The notes below the pieces were generated by a model. It did not search any database. It had not been told where the DNA came from and saw only the letters and a program-made list of their open reading frames with translations. A program made the position numbers and the translations under genes. A DNA stretch of 64,000 nt, from assembly GCA_031308135.1 (NCBI GenBank), contig JAHLJT010002630.1:102652526-102716525 (forward strand), in the 5' to 3' direction. This DNA comes from Acheta domesticus. Its lineage: Eukaryota > Arthropoda > Insecta > Orthoptera > Gryllidae. This document shows, one piece after another, positions 54,432-64,000 of the stretch; the first letter of the stretch is position 1; the number at the start of each line of letters is the position of its first letter.

Positions 54432-54899
54432 CGTTGTCTCCGGTGGCGGGGTGACGAACTACGTGAAGGGGCGATTTCGTACACTCGTACCACGGACTCC
54501 CGCTCGTGGCATCGACCTTAACAACATTAGTGGACAGCTCCACTGCGGCAGAATCACGCTCGGTGTCTGATTCCACTTCGATCAGAAGAGACTTCGACTA
54601 TTTCGACTTCGTTTGTGATGAGAGTCAATAAATATTTCAATTCTGAAAGGGACCTAGCTCATACACCTCAGGACGCACTGAAGGGTAGTGGGGCATCTGT
54701 CAACGAATGTGATGCTTCTGTTTACAACAGTAATGTCAAGGTCGATGCCACGAGCGAGAGTCCTTGGCACAAGAAGCTTAACGCTGTTGATCACCTCACC
54801 CACAAGAGAGCACAAATTATTCAAAGTCGCTCTGAACGCTTTTATGCTTTGCACATGAAATACGTTTTAGGCGGGATTTAGATAAATATAATTAAGAAC

Positions 54900-55240
54900 C
54901 GGCTTATCTGTGTGAAGATTTTTAGTAACTGAATGTCCCCTGACCGCGTTACAGGCGCTGTGCAGGGTCATGGCTTTTCAAGGAGTTTTTCCAAATAGAA
55001 CAAAGATATGTTTGGAAAACCAAACAATAGAAAAAGTAACACATTTCAATTACCTGGGATGTGATTTAAGTTACGAACGAAGCCAAGATATAAAAAATAA
55101 ATTGCACAAGTTCCAATACATATGCGGCACACTACATAGAACATTAAGAAATAAGACAAGAAAAGATACTTGGTTGAAGTTCTATAAAAAAATGGCGACC
55201 GCAGTAGTCCTGTATGGGAGTGAAAATTGGATTCTCTCTC

Positions 55241-55308
<68 letters not shown>

Positions 55309-55611
55309 AGCTACGGAGATGAAATTTTTAAGGAGAGTAAAAGGTTGTACTTTGCTAAATAAACAAAGAAATGAATATACAAGAAAAGAATTAAATATAT
55401 TTCGCTTAAATACTTCCATACAACAATGTAAACAAGACTGGAAAAACATTTAGAAAGAATGGAACATAATAGACTACCTAAACAAATTTTGCAGTTCAAC
55501 CCAACAGAAGAAGGAATTTAGGAAGACCACGTAGAAGATGGTTTGAAGTGTGAAGACGGAATAGACAGCCGCCTAATCCTTTAAGTGAGGAAGAAGAAGA
55601 AGAAGAAGAAG
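54900..55611 (+). pseudogene. 5'-truncated second LINE with (GAA)n tail
   Basis: Flanked by an exact 12-bp duplication ATAATTAAGAAC (54888-54899 and 55612-55623). The frame from 54970 reads KVTHFNYLGCDLSYERSQDI, LHKFQYICGTLHRTLRNKTR and KFYKKMATAVVLYGSENW, the C-terminal RT region of an RTE-like or related insect LINE (clade tentative). An (A)n(TA)n microsatellite at about 55245-55308 interrupts the frame. It is followed by QATEMKFLRRVKGCTLLNKQ, so the microsatellite replaced or expanded within the coding sequence. The 3' end is (GAA)n at 55590-55610. Confidence 0.88.
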
Positions 55612-55641
55612 ATAATTAAGAACGTATCTTATTGTTATTTT

Positions 55642-55900
55642 TTACTTATATTTTGATTTTTCTGTTAATATCTTCTTGTTTACAAGCGATTCCAAATTAG
55701 TAAAGTCAGGTTCTAGAGACCACGAAAGATAAATTCGTAAACAATTTCTCAAATTTTCAACACGTAGTCTAACCCATGCTTGTTTTTGAGCAATTTCTTC
55801 ATTGAAAATGCTTGTTCACAGACATATGTGCTTCCATACCCAGATATTATTCGAGCAGAATTATCTTTTATGTTTAGAAGTTGTGATTTAGAGAGTACCT
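55642..55900 (-). pseudogene. hAT transposase C-terminal remnant
   Basis: Minus strand: SARIISGYGSTYVCEQAFSM and KKLLKNK, then, one frame over, WVRLRVENLRNCLRIYLSWS and LEPDFTNLESLVNKK to a stop at 55642. This is the C-terminal dimerisation block of hAT transposases (FGSTYxCEQxFS...RxRLxxENLxxxLRI...LxPDxxxLV). One frameshift is visible near 55790. It lies directly inside the right TIR, so the N-terminus and catalytic core were lost by internal deletion. Confidence 0.8.
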
Positions 55901-56046
55901 CGTGAAATTATATTCCACTGCCTACTTAGAGCACTGTTATTACTAATAGTTTCCTTTCCCGGCGCTAGTTACACAGAGAAGCTCCTAGCATGCCACGGTG
56001 CCACGAAGGGTGCCACTGCCGCAAATAAGAGACTTTGACACCACTG

Positions 56047-56583
56047 GTTTTCATGTTGAATATTTTCTTTTTACATCTGCTTTATTTGCAATTTGATCTA
56101 ATCGATCATTCGGCAAATACAATTGTACATACAATTACTGACCTGCAAAGAAACCAGCCAATTCTGGTTCTTTCTAAATATTATTTTTACATTTGTCAAA
56201 TTAGAGAAAAAAATACATCACATAAAAATCACAATAATACAAAACAAAGATACAAACAATAGTACAAATAATGGCAAAATGAAAATGGTATATTCTATAG
56301 TAACACATATTACAAAATTTATTATTTATATCTGTGGCCGAGAGGATGTACTCTTTTTAGTCTTCTTGTCATTGAGCTGTTTAAGATGTTTACGGCCAGA
56401 TGTTGAGTAATGTTACGGCGAACTTCGAGGAGCCCCCAAGGCCGTACGCAGTAGCGGTGAGCTTATCTCTTCCATATCACATACTCTCCACGTCAGGGGC
56501 GCCGATGACGTCAGAATCTTGCATCACATTCACCCGTTTTTATGATGTATCATGACACGTTATTCGGTGCAAATACTCTATTT
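56047..56583. other. No recognised feature
   Basis: AT-rich up to 56400, then more GC-rich with CGGCGAACTTCGAGGAGCCC; nothing coding recognised. Confidence 0.4.
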
Positions 56584-57716
56584 CAGGGGTCCTCAAATTT
56601 TTTAAACGGGGGGCCAGTTCACTGTCCCTCAGGCCTTCGGAGGGCCGAATTATATAGTGCGATTTTTCTAACTCTGCCTCTCAAGCCCCTTTGGCCGATC
56701 ACACGGCATTTCGCGTCTTTCTCGGTCCTGCCGTTAGATGTCACAAGCACTGCTTGATACGGTCGCTATCATGCGATATCTAGCGGCATGACTGAGAAGG
56801 ACTGGAGGTACCGAGGCATATTCCATCGTGAAGACAGGCCTTTCGATATACGCAATCACGAAAAATATCCAATTGCATGATGTTCCGCGGTCTAATAACA
56901 AACACTATGAAAATAAATTACTGACTGACCTACCCGACAACTGAAATTAGCAGTTCAAGTTCACAAAATTCCTCTCAATGAATCGTGTGTTGTGTGTAGC
57001 ACTCACGCTGGCGCATCACAATGAACAAACAAATATTCGAGAAAGACAGTGTTGCCAGCAATTCATTGCTCTAATAGCGCTGTAAGTACTACTAAATGAC
57101 GAAAAAATGGAAAACTCAAATAATTGTTTTATAAATGTTGAACAATTACAAGTTTACTCGTACCTATAAAACAATTTTATTTATAAATATATGGTGAAAG
57201 ACGTGACAGTTTGGAAAGCAATGGTTGGTCACATATCTCATGTTACTGTGGGACGTCCCTGGACTGAGTGGAGTAGATCAGATTCGCGACCTGTCAAAAC
57301 GTCTGAGGGCCATTTCTAACACTACCATCGCTTCAGGCAATGACAGGCCTACAGTCATAACGCGAGCAGATCCCAAACTTCCTCAGATTGCGCTGGCGAA
57401 ATGTAGAACGTGGTAAAGAGGATAACGCAAATAATCGATATCGCTTTATTAAAAACAATTTAAAAAAAAACACCGATGTTTTGGCAACAAAATATCGATG
57501 TGAAGAAAACATCGAAAGCAAAATATCGATCATTCTGGTGGAAAACATCGTTGTTTTAAAACCATCGATTTTTTGCCATCCCTAGACACCCTAACACATA
57601 ATAAAAAATGTGCGGATTTTAAGAAAAGAAACTTTAAACCATAAAAACCCAGCGGGCCGTATAAATGTTATCGGCGGGCCGCATGTGGCCCGCGGGCCGT
57701 AGTTTGAGGACCCCTG
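56584..57716 (-). mobile_element. hAT MITE, second and longer copy
   Basis: Reverse-oriented relative to 27094-27746. The ends are CAGGGGTCCTCAAATTTTTT and AGTTTGAGGACCCCTG. The flanks are CTCTATTT and CTCTACAT, similar at six of eight positions, so the duplication has decayed or the site was slightly different. The segment about 56838-57335 is absent from the first copy, which shows that the shorter copy is an internal deletion. Palindrome P is at 56654-56840. Confidence 0.88.
56654..56840. repeat. Dispersed palindrome family P, copy 4 (inside hAT)
   Basis: TATAGTGCGATTTTTCTAAC, CTCTGCCTCTCAAGCCCCTT and GGCATTTCGCGTCTTTCTCG, followed by the partly matching opposite arm (GCATGACTGAGAAGGACTGG). 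The far end of the second arm is lost. It shares position with copy 1 inside the hAT. Confidence 0.8.
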
Positions 57717-57730
57717 CTCTACATCCTTAA

Positions 57731-58588
57731 CCCGGCGGAGGGGACGTGAAACAATCCTCACGTCTGTTGGGAACGTGGGGTCTAATAGTCCCGCTGTTTA
57801 TTATAGGCTATTTACCCCAGCAGTAGGCGCGCGGAGTGTCTGAGACACCCCAGCATTGTTTTGGAGCTCACTGTACTTTTAGTTTCATTTATAATCTTGC
57901 GAGATTCTCAATACCTTTTGAGGAAAGCTTTGTGCACATATCTCGACTCTTCTCTTTCAACTGCTCCCTGCCCTTTCCTGGAAATTTCGTTGCAAAGGCG
58001 ATAGCACGCTACGTGGGAGCCACCGAGTCACCTCTCGCAAACTTTGTTACCGATTCCTGCCACGCTGTTCACAGTAGATCTCAGCAGGACGGCACAGAGA
58101 GAGGTTTTATTTTCAAATATACACTATGGTAAGTGCTTTTGTTCTAGAATATTTTTTTGATAATAAATATTTTAATGATATTATTGTAGTATATTTATAT
58201 TATTGTGATACATTTGTATGTATATTTGTATATATTTATTTATATTGTAATGCATGTTGTACTCTATTATTTTTACATCGTATTATTCACATTCTTATAA
58301 TTTTTTGCTCTTTTTAGGCGCAGAAGAAATTTCGTCCGCTACGCGATGAGGAGAAAATCGTGAGCTCCTGCTTTGTGAAAGTTGTTTGCAAAAAGAAAAT
58401 TCTTAAAAGTTAAAATTTGATTTTTATTTATGTCCAAACTATGTATAAGTACTTGGGAATAAACAAGTATTCATTAAAGAAACAAAATAGTTTGTTATAG
58501 ATAGTTCTCTTGACATTTTTACTATGGGGCGACTGAGGCACCCCGCGCGCCTCAATTTGTTACAAAACATGGCGCGCCTCCTGCCGGG
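57731..58588 (+). mobile_element. piggyBac-like non-autonomous element next to the hAT
   Basis: Left TTAA at 57727-57730; right TTGA at 58589-58592, one substitution from TTAA. Terminal repeats are CCCGGCGGAGG and, inward from the right, CCCGGCAGGAGG. Near 58320-58410 there is a short cysteine-containing reading (LLLCESCLQKEN in one frame) that may be the remains of the C-terminal cysteine-rich domain, but frames are broken. The element begins 2 bp after the hAT target duplication. Confidence 0.7.
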
Positions 58589-59129
58589 TTGAAGCACTAA
58601 ATATTTATACAAATGTTTTATTATGAAGTAAATGATACAAATAATTTGTAGTTAAATAAAAGTACAAAATATATCCCAATTTTTTAAAGCTGTCAGATTA
58701 AAAACAAAAAATTAAATTGAAAGGGAACAAAGATCAAACAAAGAAAATATAATGTAGCATTAAGTTAACAACGGAAATATTAACAAAATATATATATATA
58801 TTAACAAATATTCTACCATGCTACATTTTTTCCCAAATCCGTTTTTTCTGATATACTTGTTACAAAACTTCATCGCGCGCAGAACGAGTGAGAGAGCGAT
58901 ATTTTCAGGGGAAGTGAGCGGTTGATGGTGGGACTCACCCCTCCTCGCGCATGCGCACTCGAAGGGAGCTTTGTGTCTTGCCGGGGTATAGCAATGTTTG
59001 TATATTTGTAATTTTAGAAAATTTAAAGTGGTAAGCGAAAAGGAGAAGAACGCCAATCTTTTAAGTGTCCCTACCTCTAAGTAGGGAACAAAGTTCAAGA
59101 AAACAATTGGAGTGAAAAAATGTTTTTAT
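58589..59129. other. Spacer with a GC-rich NRF1-like site
   Basis: TCGCGCATGCGCAC near 58945 contains the palindrome GCGCATGCGC, similar to an NRF1/EWG-type site. It lies within a short GC-richer block (58870-58985). The 112-codon minus frame through it matches nothing I recognise. Confidence 0.35.
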
Positions 59130-60070
59130 GTATTGTATTATATTTAAGACAAAGTTACGGTATAACTATTAATTTTTTTAAAAACTGTACTTGACTATTT
59201 TTAAAGAGCTGTTTGGAACAGACTTTTTCTAAGAAAATAATACCATAACTTTGTAGTTTTGAAATGTCAAATTATTGAAAGTTTCGAAAACACAAAGAGT
59301 TACACAAAGAGTATTTTTCAGTCCCTTGATGCATACGAGAAGAAATTTTAAAGCAAAAAATTAATACCCGACAAGAGAAAAATATTGTTTCTTATAAATT
59401 AAAAATTGCATGTATTTGACGAAAAATTACTCAAAAACTGCTCATATTTTCGAAAACTTGTACATAATCTTGCTTTAGGAAAAGACTCAAGGAAACAATA
59501 TGATTCTTCTAAATTATAGTTGTAGGAATACGTCCCAAAAATACATTTGCAGTTTTAGAAAAATTCCTAGTAGCAACGAGCATCAGATCTCCACCGTTCT
59601 CTTAAGCGTTCTTTACACTTTGCGAGTTCAAAGATTCATAAAAAAATCTTTGTCATTTTTGAGTAAATTTTGCAAATGAGTTTGAGGTGAGGCTCAACGT
59701 AAAATATCCTCAAAAAACAAAATATCCTTTTGAAACTCCCAAACACTTAAGTTCCTTCCGATCGATCCGGGAATATCAATTTTGGAGAAAATAGACTGAC
59801 TGGTAAAGGCGCTAGCTTTGACCACAAACGGACGGACGGATGGACGGACAAACGGACGTTCTCGAATCAATTATTCGGCTTTAAGAACTCACAAAACATG
59901 GATTGTGGCTACCTAACATGTTAGAGGATTTTTTTCTACATTTAGCAACAATATGTATCCACTTTCCGTTACCGGGGCCCCACAATCAGCCTTTTTCCGC
60001 CGAAAATTCTCCATTTTCCGGCGCTCTAATACATAATTTTCTCTTCTTACGAAGTGCGAAAAAGTAAGTG
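59130..60070 (+). mobile_element. Interspersed repeat F, copy 3
   Basis: CGGACGGACGGATGGACGGA near 59829 and TTTTTCCGCCGAAAATTCTC near 59993 match the landmarks of the copies at 38830 and 6240. No conserved coding frame. Confidence 0.6.
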
Positions 60071-62980
60071 TTTAAAACTAATCGTGTCCTGTAGTTCATG
60101 TTGCACCAAAAATATTTTCACTTAGGCAGGCTAATCGGAAGCAAAACTACTCGTGTCCTGCAATTATAGCCAGAGATTGAAAGAGAGTGGTCTGTAATGT
60201 CCAGGGGCAAATAATTAACAATGGTTCCGATTTGTTACAATGTATTAAGGATAATTTGACTCTTGGCGATTACTAAATGCCAACGTAGTATAAATATCGA
60301 TATCAATACCAACAGTAAACCAATATTGAATATTTTCATCAAGGTCGAAGCTTTTTCAATATGTATAACTATAATAAATACATTTATTTGCTTCTCAAAC
60401 TATAGTACTACATTGAAACTCCAACAGTTTAATTAAATCTTTGTAATGATCACTGTTACCTAGCAAATCAGACATATGCTAACATACACAAAGTAGACAC
60501 ATAATTCTTTAGTTTCAAATGAAAAATTTATTTCCGCCATCACCTCGGTCAGTATTACTAGTGGGCACATTCTGATCAGCTCGACAAATTTAATGATAAA
60601 GCGAATGGTCAAGCCCGAAAACAAATATTAAGGAACGAGAACTTGCTTCATTAGACTGATGTCATTTACCCTTAGCAATTTGTAAACCATCACTACCAAT
60701 AACTCTAGCATTTAAAACACAACAACTCTTCTCGTAAATCAGAACGGCGTAGTATTGCGCCTTTAAAATTCTTATTAAATTTCCAGGTACAATATGAAGA
60801 TCACGCAATTGGACAGACTCAATCTCGGCAGGGGTACTAATTGTCCATTGAAATTAGGAGTAAATGTATGATCCATTTGATCATGAACTATCGTCTTGAA
60901 TTTAAACTTACAATGGTAATATGTAAGAAAGATTTATCGGTGATAACGTTGGGTTTGAGAGACCCACTCAAATATTCCTTCTGAATTGTTTATAGAAATT
61001 AATTTTTATTTTTACTTCACAACATGTGTTTATTCTAGAAGAGAAATAAAACAAATTAATAGTGATCAGCAGACAAAATCATTGCACAACATATCTTCGT
61101 TGGAGCTTTTATTGCAAACTGCGGCACCGCTGGTAAACGCGTATTAATAATATAACTACGAAGGGTGCCAATATTTATATTGCGTACTAAACTTCTCCAT
61201 TTCGTTGTATTGTCTTTTCCTAAGACGTGTGAGCTATAATTTGTATCAATATTCACTGTTTCTCATTTACTTTCTGCCTCACTATCAGTATCGTGATCAC
61301 TGTGTAAACAGAAATCTCGTTATGCATTTTCATGTTCACCCGATGCATTTAGCATTTCCTCTATCATCCATCTTATTCGCTTAACTGCAGTTTCATGTTC
61401 TTCATCGCGTTCATAAGCGTCTGCAGTGAACGCATGACGTCACGCCTCCTCGTTTTATACAGGCCTTATGGGGATAAAGTGGAAGCCTAACGCTTCTTTC
61501 TTCCCTGTCAACAGCTTTAAATGCGTTACGGACGGCCGTTAACGAACCGACAAAGAAAAATTTTGACATGATTGTAACATAATAGAACTCAGAAATCCAT
61601 GATTAATAAATAAATATATTGGTAAACATATTTTTAAATTTCTTTTGGACGGCGATTTCTCTAGGAGAGGCTCCGCCTTACAGCCTTTAATGACGAGCCG
61701 CGCCTGACCTGGACGTATTTTTCTCTCCGAAAACCTGTTATTTCAGACTCCATTTGTTCGATGTGTTTTGCTCGAGATTTATTAAACATAAATTAGTGTT
61801 GTAGTTCGCGACAATTCATGTCGGTCAAGTACTCAAAATTCATTTCAGAAAATCGCGTGCCACGAATCATGCACGTGATTGTGGTGGCCAAGGTGCAAGG
61901 CGTCATGTTCATCACCTGAGCGGCCACGGCCAATCAGCAAACGAGTTGTGTCCACTCGACCGCTGACCCTGGAGATTACGCATCGCGTAAGGCAACTGCT
62001 ATCAGCTATCGATCACTCATTTCGTAAGAGGCGCCGAAGGACCCCGTCTGATCCAACATCCAACAGCGGAGGAAGTTGAGACTCTATACTTCCCATCTTA
62101 CGAACAGGTAAAGTAACCATTCAATGAGTTTATGTATGTTATGTCTGGTTAAAATGAAGATGTAAAGACTACGGGTAGCCGTAAATGCTACAAAAACACA
62201 CGAATCCCCGTTGCAAACTCTTAGTGTTAATGCAATTCCCCTCTCAAAAGGGAAGTGTCTTCCTTGACAGATGTATTTCCTATCGTTACCGCGGCACGCT
62301 AACCCGCGCCCGCACGAGCTACCTGCCCGCCTGTGGAGGTAGGCGCTCCTATGGGCAACTTCCCCTCACTTCGCTCTCACTTCCCCTCCGAATCCAGAGA
62401 GAATATACATTCGCATGCGGAAGCGCCGCGCGGCGGAGAATAGTGGCTTCACACGAAAATACGTTTGACAGTTTTTTCTACCAAAAAATAACCGATATTT
62501 GTATTATGTTTATATTCTTCATTTCTTACTGCTAGTTCATGTTTATTTTCTTACTAAATTCACACTTACATAAAGATCATTGCCAAGTGATAGGAATATG
62601 TTTCAGTGACGAATTATTCTCTGGTTTTTGTGTTGTCTTGTATTACTAAATCATTCAGTTATTTATTGCAACAATGTAAAATAAATTAACACGTCTCTAG
62701 AAGTTAAATACTCGCTATCGGACGAACATCGCTTTTAACAGACAAGAGTCTTTATTGGTTAAATCTTCTATCCTGAACATAGTAAGTTAATGCCTTTATA
62801 TCACTCTTAAGAAATCAGGATTACAAAATCAAGATATTTTTAATTTATTTTTTTCTTTTTATTCTCTATTGAGAATTTAAAATCTGACTGATGTATTATT
62901 TTATTTTAATGGATCATTTCTTTGCTTATTGAAATATCGTCCAAGACTGTTCTGAGTAGAGACCAAATGTTTATGTAAAT
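60071..62980. other. Mostly unique sequence, one weak exon-like stretch
   Basis: No gene recognised with confidence. A frame open from about 61990 to 62107 ends EGPRLIQHPTAEEVETLYFP, then SYEQ, before CAG|GTAAAGT, a good donor match, but there is no convincing acceptor or upstream start. About 62280-62450 is GC-rich. About 61880-62110 is also richer in GC than its surroundings. Confidence 0.35.
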
Positions 62981-63458
62981 ATTACTCGTTCACTTTACAT
63001 TTGCAGACGGCAGAATTAGGAACTACTATTGTTTTGAAAGTGAAGGCCCGAACACACAACCGAGAATACAGGAATGGTCCCGATGTCAATCAGCATCTGA
63101 CCGATCAGCTGTCTCCGAAGGCAGCACTAGCGCTACGGACACAGCTGACGAATTATGCCTTTCTGATAGTGAGCTGGAGTCGCGCCCTTAAATGATTTAG
63201 ATAATTTACAATCAAATAGATCACACCACACGCTATTCACAACATTCACGTAAAATATTTTTATTTCTTCTTTGCACTTATCTACTACTTAATGGTTATG
63301 TTCTTGCCACGCCGGGGTTCTGTGTGCTGCTCACCGCCATCTATATCATATTAAACGGTCAGTGTATACTGCAGACGCGCGTTTCTCGTTCAGTCGGCAG
63401 TGACCTCATGTGAATAGATCGCAGCGCTCCGTCTGCAAATGTAAAGCGAACGAGTAAT
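62981..63458. mobile_element. 478-bp TIR element
   Basis: The left terminus ATTACTCGTTCACTTTACAT ... and the inward-read right terminus ATTACTCGTTCGCTTTACAT ... match over 30 bp with one difference. The right-end interior is homologous to 33732-33830. No clear target duplication. An exon-like frame at 63005-63193 starts inside the TIR and is therefore attributed to the element. Confidence 0.8.
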
Positions 63459-64000
63459 ACATTTTTTTTCTACTTGCTGTTCTCAAAACTGCATTCTTGG
63501 CGAATCGTCCCCGTTCTAATACAATACCCAATTTGTTACGTTACATATTTTTACAAGTATTTTATCAATTTCCTTTATGTAATACATATTTTTATGAATA
63601 GATGTAATTTTTAAAAAATCAGATTTTTTTCCCTACACTATTACCGAGTGCTGTCGAATCGAGATGCGATTAATGAAGACAACGTAGGATGGTCTTACAG
63701 TCCGATGCGACTGCTTTAGTTATCTCAGTAGCGGGATGGGTGCGTCAGCGACTCAGATTATTTTCACCTTTAGCTGTAAATAGTGGCACCGACGTCGCGT
63801 TTCGTGATCTTTAATCTTATCTTCCGAGAACCTTTGGCGATCGCCGACCTGTGACGCTTCGATGAGAATCTTCCCCGCTGCAGTGCTTGTTTGCTGGTCA
63901 AAGATATCGCCAATTTGTACGAGGGCTTCTATCGCATCCAGTCCAGATACTAAATTACGTCATCGATAGCAATAAATGAAGCTTTTATTACTCACAAAAA
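63459..64000. other. No recognised feature
   Basis: AT-rich to about 63640, then more mixed; nothing coding or repetitive recognised. Confidence 0.4.

Larger units (their letters stand above)
48429..56046. mobile_element. Internally deleted hAT element hosting two LINE insertions
   Basis: The left TIR starts CAGTGGTGTCAAAGTCT at 48429 and the right TIR, read inward from 56046, starts identically. Imperfect pairing continues for about 100 bp (GGTGGCACGCGTCGTGGCAC / AGTGGCACCCTTCGTGGCAC; GGGAAAGAAAACTTTTAGTA / GGGAAAGGAAACTATTAGTA). Without the LINEs the element would be about 1 kb. The 8 bp outside are GTAGACAG and GTTTTCAT, so no target duplication is seen. A transposase C-terminal remnant lies at 55642-55900. 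An inverted pair of about 35 bp (54487-54520 against 54731-54765, core GGTCGATGCCACGAGCG) lies in the middle. Confidence 0.8.

Noticed and set aside
54487..54765. Terminal inverted repeats of a separate small element
   Set aside because: The matching arms of about 35 bp lie inside the outer hAT, have no target duplication, and are better described as an internal inverted repeat.
63001..63195. Terminal exon with acceptor-like TTTGCAG and a serine/acidic reading
   Set aside because: The acceptor is part of the 30-bp terminal inverted repeat of a mobile element spanning 62981-63458.

Overview
The window is a stretch of AT-rich, repeat-packed eukaryotic DNA, most likely from an insect. The evidence is the mix of transposons (a Jockey/I-type LINE with an RNase H domain, an R2-type LINE remnant, mariner, piggyBac-like and hAT elements, tRNA-derived SINEs), the lack of dense open reading frames, and spliced-type exon borders. 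The species cannot be named from sequence alone. No bacterial, viral, rRNA or CRISPR feature was recognised, and most long open frames here are repeat-derived or chance frames.

Host gene content is very sparse. The single convincing candidate is a 45-codon first coding exon on the minus strand (22989 to 22855). It encodes a proline-rich N-terminus and a signal-peptide-like hydrophobic core, and it ends at a consensus splice donor inside a CpG-rich island. Its downstream exons were not found. Other CpG-rich patches (about 5345-5595, 33500-33720, 48000-48230, 62280-62450) have no recognisable gene.

Layout: 0.2-7.1 kb holds SINEs, a mariner remnant, three copies of a foldback-tipped repeat family, a roughly 900-bp CA/CCCA minisatellite and a 231-bp tandem duplication. 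7.1-14.2 kb is almost featureless except for a 41-bp satellite with a palindrome in each unit. 14.2-21 kb has LINE fragments, a piggyBac-like MITE in TTAA, a hAT-like MITE and a 1.7-kb element that is almost entirely inverted repeat. 22.7-23.5 kb has the candidate exon, its CpG island and a perfect inverted repeat just upstream. 24-33 kb has SINEs, a hAT MITE with a perfect 8-bp duplication, a dispersed palindrome family and the C-terminus of an R2-superclade LINE. 36-41.5 kb has a Jockey fragment and a piggyBac-like element carrying a transposase first exon and three copies of a 16-bp palindrome.

43.0-56.6 kb is the richest part. A nearly intact hAT element (43056-45716) has an 8-bp target duplication and a BED-finger/hAT transposase broken by one homopolymer frameshift. 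After it comes a nest: an internally deleted hAT (48429-56046) was invaded by a full-length 5.9-kb LINE (48544-54418, 13-bp duplication) and by a 5'-truncated second LINE (54900-55611, 12-bp duplication). The big LINE has an intact-looking ORF1, but its ORF2 is frameshifted and its reverse-transcriptase YADD box reads YAYD. 56.6-58.6 kb has a second copy of the hAT MITE lying directly beside a piggyBac-like element. The remainder is sparse, ending with a 478-bp TIR element near 63 kb.
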